Part shown: positions 55,190-64,000 of the stretch, one piece after another
Layout: each line of letters begins with the position of its first letter
Numbering within the stretch: the stretch's first letter is position 1
Assembly (NCBI RefSeq): GCF_048569485.1
Contig: NC_134357.1
Span: 335,100,742 to 335,164,741, forward strand
Reading direction: 5' to 3'
From: Anomaloglossus baeobatrachus
Lineage: Eukaryota > Chordata > Amphibia > Anura > Aromobatidae
DNA length: 64,000 nucleotides
Notes under the pieces: model-generated
What the model saw: only the letters and a program-made list of their open reading frames with translations
Told to the model about the DNA's origin: nothing
Databases searched by the model: none
Program-made: the position numbers and the translations under genes

Positions 55190-55455
55190 CCCGAGCTGAG
55201 CATGCGCAGTGAAAAAAAAGGATTCTGACGCTCAAAAAACACTATATGCTGCGTTCCTGCCGCCCGAAGGTCAGTCGTTCCACGACTGATCCATCACGCG
55301 GCGGATGCAACGCAAGGCCATCAGTCGCAATCCATCGTCCATACAAGTTTATGGCGAAAAAACGGAATCCTGCAAAATATTTTGCAGGATATCGTATTTC
55401 CTCGAGGCGATGGATTGCAACTGATGCAAAACAACGCAAGTGTGAAAGCAGCCTT
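55190..55455. mobile_element. MITE right-end fragment
   Basis: The end CAACGCAAGTGTGAAAGCAG followed by CCTTA mirrors a GGCTGCTTTCACACTTGCG-type start of frog MITEs. Inner inverted phrases are CAGTCGCAATCCATCG and CGATGGATTGCAACTG. The left end was not found. Confidence 0.45.
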
Positions 55456-55950
55456 ACTGTTACTTGTATTTTGGGGTTGAGGAAAGTGTGTGGGAAAAAA
55501 TGGGAGTGGCATTCAAATGGTGTGACTTTTTAAATGGGCATGGTTTCTTAGCACAAATGGGGAACTTTTGGTTAAAAAATTGAATAATGCCCTGGCTTAT
55601 TAGTGAGCAGTATTTGAAGGGCAGCACTTGCTTGAAGTGGTCAAATGCATTTTGAAGCTTCTGAAATTGATGTCCGATATAACAGTGTTTCCGTCTGCAT
55701 CATTACAGTCAAGGGCACTGGCAGTGCAAACGTCCAAAACCCATTTTTCTTGACTTCAGACATAAGTTATGTCGGAGCCACTGACCCAGGGACAGACATA
55801 TCATTGGTGCAACCTGTGCATCCACACAGAGGTTCATTTCTATCTGCAAAGCAAGTGGAATTGCAATATGATGAGCTAAGGACCCATATGTAGTTCTTGC
55901 ATAGGATGCCTCTTTTGTCTGTGTCCACCAGTGCCCTGACATAAGGGTGA
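55456..55950. other. No gene seen
   Basis: Unassigned sequence without exon or repeat evidence. Confidence 0.45.
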
Positions 55951-56389
55951 GGGTATGTGCGCATGTTGCTTTTTACCTGCTTTTTACCTGCTTTTTTGCT
56001 GCTTTTTCTTCTGCGCTGTTTAATGCCAAAATGGATGTGTTCTTCTATTCAAGCAAAGTCTATGGGAATTTGGGTTTCTTGTTCACACTATGTTGTTCAA
56101 AATGCTGCCTTTTTGTGGCAGAACTTTGGTCAAAAACTCAGCTTTGCAGTGCAAAACCCAAATGGCAAAAACAATTGACATGTTGCTTCTTTGAAAAGCT
56201 GAGTTTTTGACCAAAGTTCTGCCACAAAAAGGCAGCATTTTGAACAACATAGTGTGAACAAGAAACCCAAATTCCCATAGACTTTGCTTGAATAGAAGAA
56301 CACATCCATTTTGGCATTAAACAGCGCAGAAGAAAAAGCAGCAAAAAAGCAGGTAAAAAGCAGGTAAAAAGCAACGTGCGCACATACCC
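55951..56389. mobile_element. Near-perfect palindromic MITE (439 bp)
   Basis: The left arm from 55951 (GGGTATGTGCGCATGTTGC) and the right arm ending at 56389 (GCAACGTGCGCACATACCC) pair over about 195 bp with about one mismatch. The loop of about 45 bp contains ATGGCAAAAACAATTGACAT. Flanking trinucleotides are TGA and TAA. It shares GCAAAGTCTATGGG and AACATGTCAATTG-type phrases with the element at 2480. Confidence 0.85.
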
Positions 56390-56735
56390 TAAAACATTAT
56401 GTGAATATAGACTTACTTGGCAACTGGGCAGATTCACATCTGACCAAAGACAACCTGCGGCGAGTACTGTGTTTTCACTGAGAGCTCACATGCATCTATG
56501 GTACGGCATTGGTTTCTGTTTTGATGCAAAATCGCAAGAAGGTGCCTACGAGTGTTAAGTGCTGGGTGGAAATAAATTCTTTTTTTTTAATGTAATTTAT
56601 TTTGTATTTGTGTTTGAGAAAAGTAACAAATTCTCAGAGCAGTGAAAGGATCATAAAAAAAATCAGTAAGTGGGGAGAACATTTTTGGAGATCAGGGTAA
56701 AAGGTTGAGGCTAAGGAGTCTATTACATTTAGATC
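56390..56735. other. No gene seen
   Basis: Unassigned sequence with a T-rich run near 56580. Confidence 0.45.
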
Positions 56736-57345
56736 AGAGTGTGGCGGGCACGGTAGGGCAGCAGACTGATGAAATGTAGGGTAGTAGACTGATGAGATGT
56801 AGGGTGGCAGACGTATGCGATGTAGGGTGGCAGACGCACAAGATGTAGGGTGATAGACTAACGAGATGTAGGGTGGTAGACTGACGAGATGTAGGGTGTT
56901 AGACTGACGAGATGTAAGGTAGCAGATGTACGCGATGTAGGATGGCAGACGGACGAGATGTAGGTCGGTAGACTGACGCAATGTAGGGAAACAACAGAGG
57001 GACATGATGTGGGGCGGCAGACGCGATGCGGGGCTGCAGATGGACGCGATGCGGGGCTGCAGATGGGCGCGATGCAGGGCGGCAGACGGACGAGATGCGG
57101 GGCGGCAGATAGACGTGATTTGGCAAATAGACGTGATGCGAGGCGGCAGACGGACGAGGTGCAAGGCGGCAGATGGACAAGATGCGAGACGGCAGACGAA
57201 CGCGACGCGGGGTGGCAGACGAGTGCAATGCGGCAGACAGACACGGGGCGGCAGATGGACACAATGTGGGGTGGCAGACAGACGAGATGCGGAGTGGTGA
57301 CTGACACGATGCGGGGCGGGAGAGGGATGCAATGTGGGGTGATCG
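56736..57345. repeat. Degenerate minisatellite, about 22-33 bp units
   Basis: Units read GGCGGCAGACGGACGCGATG on the plus strand, with a more AT-rich left half (GTAGGGTGGCAGACGGACGAG-like). Open frames on both strands (RRQTDAMRG and HLVRLPP types) are by-products. Confidence 0.9.
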
Positions 57346-57477
57346 GTGCTTACAGGCAGGGGTGGATTCAGCCGGTTCAGTCCGGTTCCCTGTATTCACT
57401 TGTGTTAGCGTCTTTAAGACTTTAAGCACTTCCGGGTTCAGTGGAGACTGTCTGCTCCCTGACCTGGCATGCAGCAA
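57346..57477. other. Short unassigned spacer
   Basis: No gene or repeat end seen between the minisatellite and the foldback half. Confidence 0.4.
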
Positions 57478-57898
57478 CGCGAGTACGAGATTATGGCCGG
57501 GTACTTGGATGACGCTGCTGATGACAATCACAGAGCCGCCCATAATCTCGCGCCTGCGCAATCACCTCATCAGCGTTCACACTTTGCACAGTGCTCAGTC
57601 CCGCGAGAGTGGCACTGGGCATGCGCGAGACCTCGGGAGGACAGTTACATGAGGAGGGCGTCCTCGTGTATGTAAATGAGCAATGGGGGACGGCGTACAG
57701 CGGCAGGAGAGAGAATAACGGACGCAAGACAGCCCGCTCCCGTGTACAGAAAAAAAACATTTGCATACAAAAAGGTAAGAAATTATAAAGTATTTATTTA
57801 GGTCTCACAGGGGGCACAATAATAAAAGGAACCTGTCTAGAATGCAGCCCAGGAGCTGCAGAGGGGGAATCTTTTAGTTTAATAGCGACAGGTTCCCT
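57478..57898. mobile_element. Right half of a TTAA foldback element
   Basis: The sequence matches the right arm of the element at 41631-42948: CATAATCTCGCGCCTGCGC, GGAGGACAGTTACATGAGGA, CATACAAAAAGGTAAGA and GCGACAGGTTCCCT before TTAA. The left arm is absent. Confidence 0.8.
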
Positions 57899-58339
57899 TT
57901 AATACTTTGAATCCTACCCCTGCTTATGGGAGATATCTGCTTTGTTTTGCCAGCAGTTTATGACACAATATCCTGCACATAACTGCGGCTGGGTTTCTGT
58001 TCGTACGCTCCCGTAGACGACAATGGCAGTGCCGTGCCTCGTCCAGTTTTCTGTATTTTTTTATACATTGCTCAGCATTCCTGCACAGAAATAGTCCTGG
58101 ATTTAAAAAAAATGTCACCTCTGTGGGGATTTCAGAGTGTAATGGAATTTGTGATAATTCTGCAGCAATATGGGAATTCTGCAGAAAGTATGCAGCTACA
58201 GAAACGTCTAGAAGTGAGGTAGATTCCCTGCCCTCTTTCCTACACTCTGACAAGGCGCTGCACGGCACAGCCTCACAGTGCAGGAGCCGCCTCACTCACA
58301 CGCGCTCTCCAAAGGGAGAATCACTCCGCCTCAGGCTAC

Positions 58340-58466
58340 TGCTAAATTACGCATGCGCTCTCCCGCCGCTTTCGCTAGCCACGCCCACAGTTTATAAAGG
58401 TTCCCCCTCGGCTTTGTCGTATCACTCTGCTGCGGAGCTGAGGCCGCCATCTTCTATTGCAGAGCC
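58340..58466 (+). promoter_or_regulatory. Promoter and 5' UTR of SRSF6
   Basis: An NRF1-like ACGCATGCGCT lies at 58349-58359, a GC/CACCC box CCACGCCCAC at 58379-58388 and a TATA-like TTTATAAAGG at 58391-58400. Transcription would start some 25-35 bp later, around 58420-58430, in the pyrimidine-rich CTCGGCTTTGTCG. That leaves a short 5' UTR with no upstream ATG. The start sits in context GCAGAGCC-ATG-C. The surrounding 58,200-58,600 is CpG-rich compared with the flanks. Element identities are by motif only. Confidence 0.6.
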
Positions 58467-58573
58467 ATGCCGCGTATTTACGTCGGAAGACTGAGTTATC
58501 ACGTCCGGGAGAAAGACATTCAGAGGTTTTTCGGAGGCTACGGAAAGCTCCTGGAGGTGGATTTGAAGAACGG
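58467..58573 (+). CDS. SRSF6: SRSF6, first coding exon (serine/arginine-rich splicing factor 6)
   Basis: The ATG at 58467 opens MPRIYVGRLSYHVREKDIQ and continues RFFGGYGKLLEVDLKN, with a Gly codon split GG|. This is the start of RRM1 of an SR protein: IYVGRLS is the RNP2 strand, and the REKDIQRFF helix follows. Of the family, SRSF6 fits best; its known N-terminus has NVREKDIQRFFSGYG, whereas SRSF4 has QARERDVERFFKGYG and SRSF5 differs more. Position 58574 starts GTAAGG, a good donor, and the phase-2 break after LKNG is the known exon 1 boundary in this family. The protein is a nuclear splicing regulator that binds exonic enhancers. Exon 2 (YGFVEF...) is not in the window. Confidence 0.92.
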
Positions 58574-58737
58574 GTAAGGTCAGATGAGCTGCTGTGCTGG
58601 CGCCGTGTTTACAGCGGGCCTCGGGCCTGTGTGATGAAATGTGATCCTGCTGCCCGCTGCGGGGGTTCATTCACAGGCGAACAATGTCCACGGCGCCATT
58701 TTGTAGCAGTGAGGTAGGTAGAGGCGCGATGTGTGCT

Positions 58738-60380
58738 AGGAGTCCGGGGCCGGGGCTGCGCGTCTGTGTAGGGGGGAGGCCGGGGCCGAGGCTGCGCGTC
58801 TGTGTAGGGGGGAGGCCGGGGCCGAGGCTGCGCGTCTGTGTAGGGGGGAGGCCGGGGCCGAGGCTGCGCGTCTGTGTGCAGGGGGGAGGCCGGGGCCGAG
58901 GCTGCGCGTCTGTGTGCAGGGGGGAGGCCGGGGCCGAGGCTGCGCGTCTGTGTAGGGGGGAGGCCGGGGCCGAGGCTGCGCGTCTGTGTGCAGGGGGGAG
59001 GCCGGGGCCGAGGCTGCGCGTCTGTGTGCAGGGGGGAGGCCGGGGCCGAGGCTGCGCGTCTGTGTGCAGGGGGGAGGCCGGGGCCGAGGCTGCGCGTCTG
59101 TGTGCAGGGGGGAGGCCGGGCTGCGCGTCTGTGTGCAGGGGGGAGGCCGGGCTGCGCGTCTGTGTGCAGGGGGGAGGCCGGGCTGCGCGTCTGTGTGCAG
59201 GGGGGAGGCCGGGCTGCGCGTCTGTGTGCAGGGGGGAGGCCGGGGCTGCGCGTCTGTGTGCAGGGGGGAGGCCGGGGCTGCGCGTCTGTGTGCAGGGGGG
59301 AGGCCGGGGCTGCGCGTCTGTGTGCAGGGGGGAGGCCGGGGCTGCGCGTCTGTGTGCAGGGGGGAGGCCGGGGCCGAGGCTGCGCGTCTGTGTGCAGGGG
59401 GGAGGCCGAGGCTGCGCGTCTGTGTGCAGGGGGGAGGCCGAGGCTGCGCGTCTGTGTGCAGGGGGGAGGCCGAGGCTGCGCGTCTGTGCAGGGGGGAGGC
59501 CGAGGCTGCGCGTCTGTGTGCAGGGGGGAGGCCGAGGCTGCGCGTCTGTGTGCAGGGGGGAGGCCGAGGCTGCGCGTCTGTGTGCAGGGGGGAGGCCGAG
59601 GCTGCGCGTCTGTGTGCAGGGGGGAGGCCGAGGCTGCGCGTCTGTGTGCAGGGGGGAGGCCGAGGCTGCGCGTCTGTGTGCAGGGGGGAGGCCGAGGCTG
59701 CGCGTCTGTGTGCAGGGGGGAGGCCGAGGCTGCGCGTCTGTGTGCAGGGGGGAGGCCGAGGCTGCGCGTCTGTGTGCAGGGGGGAGGCCGAGGCTGCGCG
59801 TCTGTGTGCAGGGGGGAGGCCGAGGCTGCGCGTCTGTGTGCAGGGGGGAGGCCGAGGCTGCGCGTCTGTGTGCAGGGGGGAGGCCGAGGCTGCGCGTCTG
59901 TGTGCAGGGGGGAGGCCGAGGCTGCGCGTCTGTGTGCAGGGGGGAGGCCGAGGCTGCGCGTCTGTGTGCAGGGGGGAGGCCGAGGCTGCGCGTCTGTGTG
60001 CAGGGGGGAGGCCGAGGCTGCGCGTCTGTGTGCAGGGGGGAGGCCGAGGCTGCGCGTCTGTGTGCAGGGGGGAGGCCGAGGCTGCGCGTCGGTGTGCAGG
60101 GGGGAGGCCGGGGCCGAGGCTGCGCGTCGGTGTGCAGGGGGGGGGGGCCGAGGCTGCGCGTCTGTGTGCAGGGGGGAGGCCGGGGCCGAGGCTGCGCGTC
60201 TGTGTGCAGGGGGGAGGCCGGGGCCGAGGCTGCGCGTCTGTGTGCAGGGGGGAGGCCGGGGCCGAGGCTGCGCGTCTGTGTGCAGGGGGGAGGCCGGGGC
60301 CGAGGCTGCGCGTCTGTGTGCAGGGGGGGAGGCCGGGGCTGCGCGTCTGTGTGGTGGGGAGGCCGGGGCCGGGCTGCGCG
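58738..60380. repeat. 1.64 kb GC-rich minisatellite in SRSF6 intron 1
   Basis: Units share GCTGCGCGTCTGTGTGCAGG followed by a G run and AGGCC. There are blocks of variants: about 39 bp with GGGGCCGAGG (58738-59110 and 60100-60310), about 32-33 bp with CCGGGCTG or CCGGGGCTG (59110-59360), and 33 bp with CCGAGGCTG (59400-60090, about 20 copies). Lengths of 33 and 39 keep frames open on both strands, which explains the 500-600 residue frames. G runs of six or more recur every unit. Confidence 0.95.
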
Positions 60381-60486
60381 TTAGCAACCAGCAGTAGAGC
60401 CCCCATTGAATTTGATTATACACAGGTACTAGAGTTGCTCCCGTCCTGAGAATCCACTGCTCGTTACAGGAGTGCTCGCTTACCGT

Positions 60487-60779
60487 TAGTGATGGGCGTA
60501 CTCGCAGGTAACTGGGACCGGCGGGTCTACACAGGTTAAATTAAAAAAGCCCAGTTCTGGCCCGGAATTGATCCCGGTTTTCTGTCGGGTTCCCGTGTCT
60601 ATGGGGACCAGAATCCGGCAATTAAAAATGGTGGTAGAAGGGATGGGGGAAAGCAGCGAGCGCTTCACACTTAGTGTGGCGCAGCTGTAACTGCTTCCTG
60701 GCCGCTCATTACCTTTATTGCATATGCGCTGCTTTCACCGGTGTCTGTGATTGGTTGCAGCCAGAGGCGCCCCCACCCT
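60487..60779. mobile_element. hAT-type element, left-end fragment
   Basis: TAGTGATGGGCGTACTCGC fits the hAT TAGNGNTGGGC end. GGGTCTACACAGG and GTGATTGGTTGCAGCCAG follow, text I associate with a frog hAT-like repeat. A related GTGATTGGTTGCAGTGAG stands in the hAT element at 16,014 and 17,340. The right side is interrupted by the MITE at 60782. Confidence 0.5.
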
Positions 60780-60781
60780 GA

Positions 60782-61415
60782 GGGTACCGTCACACTTTAG
60801 CGACGCAGCAGCGATCCCACCAGCGATCTGACCTGGTCAGGATCGCTGCTGCATCGCTACATGGTCGCTGGTGAGCTGTCAAACAGGCAGATCTCACCAG
60901 TGACAAGCCCCCAGCCAGCAGCGACGTGCAAGCGACGCTGCGCTTGCACAGAGCCGGCGTCTAGAAGCTGCGGACACTGGTAATTAAGGTAAACATCGGG
61001 TATGGTTACCCGATGTTTACCTTAGTTACCAGTGCACACCGCTTAGCTTAGCGTGTGCAGGGAGCAGGAGCCGGCACTGGCAGCGTGAGAGCTGCGGAGG
61101 CTGGTAACGAAGGTAAATATCGGGTAACCACCTTGGTTACCCGATGTTTACCTTGGTTACAGCTTACCGCAGGCTGTCAGACGCCGGCTCCTGCTCCCTG
61201 CACATTCAGGATTGTTGCTCTCTCGCTGTCATACACAGCGATGTGTGCTTATCAGCGGGAGAGCAACAATAAAAAAACGAACCAGGGCTGTGTGTAACGA
61301 GCAGCGATCTCACAGCAGGGGCCAGATTGCTGCTCAGTGTCACACACAGCGAGATCGCTAATGAGGTCACAAAAAACGTGACTCAGCAGCGATCTCGCTG
61401 TGTGTGAAGTACCCC
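60782..61415. mobile_element. TGA-flanked MITE with GGGTACCGTCACAC end (634 bp)
   Basis: TGA at 60779-60781 and 61416-61418 flanks GGGTACCGTCACACTTTAGC and GCGATCTCGCTGTGTGTGAA before GTACCCC. Inner palindromes include GGTAAACATCGGGT and ACCCGATGTTTACC, repeated twice. It is related in style to the TTA-flanked family but is a separate group. Confidence 0.7.
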
Positions 61416-61429
61416 TGAGTCTCATTGGA

Positions 61430-61675
61430 AGACTACTTCTAATCAGATGTTATACACTTTGTTTTTTTTCCCCTAAAAGAAGCATCATGTCACTTCTTTT
61501 CCGCAGGTACCTGCGGTTTTCCCCTGTGTTTTTACCATTGATAAGTTAAAAACCACAGGGACCAAGCCACGGTGAAACCTGATTTTGGGTGCATTTTTTT
61601 GCCGCAAGTGCAGAATTCTGCTAGAGGGTGCGTATTTTGCTGACGAGACAAATCTACCCAGTGCTCACAGGGCCT
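61430..61675. mobile_element. MITE right-half fragment
   Basis: The end GTGCTCACAGGGCC followed by TTA mirrors the GGCCCTGTGCGCAC start at 61723. Inner text GGGTGCGTATTTTGC is typical of the same group. The left end is unclear. Confidence 0.4.
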
Positions 61676-61722
61676 TAGAGGGGGAGTTTAGCAGAAGCCA
61701 CTAGATTGTCTTGCCTTTCTTA

Positions 61723-61854
61723 GGCCCTGTGCGCACTTGCCGGATTTTGCCGCGGATTTCCTGCGGTTTTGCTGCCTGTTTCGCTGCAGAAAATGTTCAT
61801 AACATCTCTGCAGTGATTCACCAGCAAAACCTATGGGGAAAAAAAATCCTTTCT
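61723..61854. mobile_element. MITE left-half, interrupted by DIRS
   Basis: TTA at 61720-61722 precedes GGCCCTGTGCGCACTTGCC, with TTGCCGCGGATTTCCTGCGG further in. After about 130 bp the DIRS sequence starts. The other half is presumably beyond the window. Confidence 0.55.
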
Positions 61855-64000
61855 TCAGCGCTCTATTGGGAGACCCAGACGATTGGGGTATAGCTACTGC
61901 CCTCTGGAGGCCACACAAAGCACTACATTAAAAGTGCAAGGCCCCTCCCCCTCTGGCTATACCCCCCCCGTGGTATCACGGGTTCTCCAGTTTTAGCTTT
62001 GTGTGCGAAGGAGGTCAGACATTCCATGCATAGCTCCACAGATTTTAGTCAGCAGTAGCTGCTGACTATTTCGGATGGAAGAAAAGAGGACACATATAGT
62101 GTCCCCAGCATGCTCCCTTCTCACCCCTGGATGGTGTTGTAAGGTTGAGGTACCTATTGCTGGTACAGGGCTGGAGCCTGACATGCTGTTTTCCTTCCAC
62201 ATCCCCTGGTAGGGCTCTGTGGAAGTGGGATCCTGCCGGCCTCTCAGCTCTGACGCCGGGCTCCATCCACAGACCCATTAGAACCTGATGGAGACGGAGC
62301 AGGAGTACGATCAGGGACAGGCCCTGCATCATACAGGTACTCTGTGTCCCCGGCAGGCACAGACACACTCCGGGCTGGCTGGGTGTTGTAGTGCGCCGGG
62401 GACCGCAACGTGGAGTTGGTGTCCCTACAGATTACTGGGGGACTTTTTTGTGTATGGGAACGCAGCGCCGACCCCCTCTGGACCGGGCGGCGCTGCTGTG
62501 ACTTGTGGTGCGCCGGGGATCCGCCGTCCGCGCTTTTACGGCGGCGGCGGTTATAAATTTAGTCCCCGGCTTTTTGGGCCTAGGACGCCGGCAGCTCCGA
62601 TTCGTTCCCGCCCCCACCCTGTCATTCAGGGTAGGGGAGAGACGCTGTTCGCTAGCAGCGACGAGGGCTGGAGCCTGATTTACATGCTCCAGCCCTCTCA
62701 CTTGGCACAGAGGGAAGCAGGCTTCCCGCTCTTGGCCAGGAACGCCCAGGGCCCGCCCCCCTTCCTCTCTCGAGACGCCGGCAGCCATTACATGCATGCC
62801 TGGCTGGAGGAAGGACGCAAGGCTCTGGGAGACCTGGACTAGGGGCTATCTGGCGACCACACACCCGCTTTTTAAGCGGGCGGTAAGCGATTTTTCTGTG
62901 CTGGTCCCTCTAGTGCCTCACTGTGTATCAGTGTACTGGGTACAGATATATAGATATTGTATTTCTTGCACTGTGAGGTGCGCTTCTGGCTGCATATCCC
63001 AGATCGCTCTGTGGAAGCAGCAACATGTCATCCTCAAAACGCAAGGCGGCCAAGGCAAAAAAAGCTGTGTATACTGCGTGTGCTGCATGTGGGGCTAATC
63101 TACCAGCAGGCTCCGATGACCCCCATTGTGTGCAATGCTCCGACCCGGTGCTGCTTCGCCAGCCGGAGTCAGGAGAGGTAGCGACCCAGGCTGAGACGCT
63201 TGTAAGTTCTGCCCCGGTGACAGGGACAGACTTTGCAGTTTTTGCAGATAATATGTCTGTGTCTATGGCAAAAATCCTTGAAACCTTGCAATCTATGCAT
63301 GGGGCTCAGTCTCTGGGCACGGCGAGGCCTCTGTCCTCAGGTCCCCCTTACTTGGAATGTATCCAGCCCACAGGGGGGTCCCCGGCTTCACAGGCCGAGG
63401 ATTATGACTCAGATGATGGCCCCAGCCACCCTAAGCGAGCTCGCTGGGAAAGACCCTCGACGTCATCACACTGCTCAGGGTCTCAGCGCAATCAGTCTCC
63501 CTGTGATGTGTCTGATGAGAGTGATCAGGAATCCACTCCTGGAACCCCTCTCAACCTGGATACCCCGGATGGGGATGCCATGGTAAACGACCTTATCTCA
63601 GCCATCAATAGGCTGTTGGATATTTCTCCCCCAGCCCCTTCAGCAGAAGAGGCGGCGGCGGAGCAGGAGAAGTTTCGTTTCCTTTATCCCAAGCGTAAAT
63701 TGAGTGCTTTGTTAGATCACTCTGACTTCAGAGAATCAATCCAGAAGCACGACGCTCACCCAGAAAGGCGTTTCTCTAAACGATCTAAAGATACGCGTTT
63801 CCCTTTCCCCCCTGAGGTGGTCAAGCGCTGGACACAGTGTCCAAAGGTAGACCCCCCGATTTCCAAACTTGCAGCTAGATCCATAGTTGCAGTGGAGGAT
63901 GGCGCTTCACTTAAAGATGCCAATGACAGACAGATGGACCTTTGGTTAAAATCTGTCTATGAAGCTATCGGCGCGTCGTTTGCTCCGGCATTCGCAGCCG
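61855..64000 (+). mobile_element. DIRS-type retroelement, 5' part
   Basis: The start TCAGCGCTCTATTGGGAGAC begins the 5' terminal repeat and leader. ORF1 follows at 63025. DIRS elements use a tyrosine recombinase and have inverted or split repeats instead of ordinary LTRs. The family is inferred from ORF1 and the terminus. The visible part looks whole; the element runs off the window. It lies in the sense direction in SRSF6 intron 1 and interrupts a MITE. Likely young, judged by the open ORF1. Confidence 0.7.
63025..64000 (+). CDS. DIRS ORF1 (gag-like), partial at window edge
   Basis: The ATG at 63025 opens MSSSKRKAAKAKKAVYTACA, and the frame stays open for 325 codons to the window end. Residues 18-40 have a CAACG...CVQC pattern, a small Cys-based finger seen at the start of DIRS ORF1 products. 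An acidic, serine-rich middle follows. The last part, PKVDPPISKLAARSIVAVED then GASLKDANDRQMDLWLKSVY, matches the conserved PPKVDPPV...VEDG..LKDP..R segment of DIRS ORF1. The function is structural and RNA-associated by analogy. The visible reading frame looks whole. Confidence 0.75.
   Translation, partial: MSSSKRKAAKAKKAVYTACAACGANLPAGSDDPHCVQCSDPVLLRQPESGEVATQAETLVSSAPVTGTDFAVFADNMSVSMAKILETLQSMHGAQSLGTARPLSSGPPYLECIQPTGGSPASQAEDYDSDDGPSHPKRARWERPSTSSHCSGSQRNQSPCDVSDESDQESTPGTPLNLDTPDGDAMVNDLISAINRLLDISPPAPSAEEAAAEQEKFRFLYPKRKLSALLDHSDFRESIQKHDAHPERRFSKRSKDTRFPFPPEVVKRWTQCPKVDPPISKLAARSIVAVEDGASLKDANDRQMDLWLKSVYEAIGASFAPAFAA

Larger units (their letters stand above)
58574..64000 (+). other. 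SRSF6 intron 1, partial
   Basis: From the donor GTAAGG to the window end no acceptor-exon pair encoding YGFVEF was found, so the intron exceeds 5.4 kb. It holds the minisatellite at 58740, hAT and MITE pieces, and the DIRS element. Confidence 0.7.

Noticed and set aside
58467-58573. SRSF6 segment as a processed pseudogene
   Set aside because: The sequence ends exactly at the known exon 1 boundary and continues as a GTAAGG donor, and a promoter lies upstream. A retrocopy would continue into YGFVEF.
58609-60449. Open frames of 490-600 codons (CRGEAEAARLCAGGRP and PPAHRRAASASPLHTDAQ types)
   Set aside because: They follow the 33/39-bp minisatellite in SRSF6 intron 1. Multiples of three keep frames open. 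No protein is supported.

Overview
The window is vertebrate nuclear DNA. It looks like a large, transposon-rich anuran (frog or toad) genome. The basis is recognition of repeat families rather than any database search: long vertebrate Tc1-type transposons, a V-SINE, a DIRS-type retroelement, abundant TTA-flanked and TTAA-flanked MITEs, and several repeat texts I know from anuran assemblies. There is no bacterial gene organisation. Almost every long open frame is low-complexity tandem repeat or transposon.

One host gene is visible. Positions 58,467-58,573 encode the first coding exon of a splicing factor of the SR family, best matching SRSF6. It is followed by a consensus splice donor and preceded by a TATA-like, NRF1-like and GC-box promoter. 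Its first intron runs to the window edge (more than 5.4 kb). It holds a 1.6 kb GC-rich minisatellite, hAT and Harbinger-like fragments, and the 5' part of a DIRS element whose ORF1 is open to the edge.

Layout. 1-9,346: a solo-LTR-like element, MITEs, microsatellites and a 100-bp minisatellite. 9,347-25,548: a tandem duplication with a GTTG junction. Its two units have since been loaded with different insertions, so each unit serves as the empty-site control for the other. Unit 1 carries a 7.86 kb hAT-type element, itself full of nested repeats. Unit 2 carries three LTR-like elements and MITEs. 25,931-29,220: another LTR-like copy next to Ty3/Gypsy fossil pieces. 29,562-34,630: three Tc1-like transposons in a row, one containing a V-SINE. 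34,640-35,960: Ty3/Gypsy fossil pieces. 36,345-43,543: a mosaic of TTAA-flanked foldback elements and minisatellites. 43,888-51,820: an LTR-like element, MITEs, one decayed Tc1 element, a Tc1 3' fragment and a frequent interspersed repeat. 53,006-54,653: a very well preserved Tc1 element with one stop codon. 54,825-57,898: minisatellites and MITEs, then the SRSF6 promoter and exon.

No operon-like cooperation exists. The biological theme is how mobile elements, nested into each other, build an intergenic region and enlarge the first intron of a housekeeping splicing-factor gene. I did not find a new defence or regulatory system. The most unusual structures are the mutually informative duplicated units, two unrelated MITEs at the same TTA site, a palindrome inserted with a 13-bp target duplication, and a chain of elements sharing TTAA sites.
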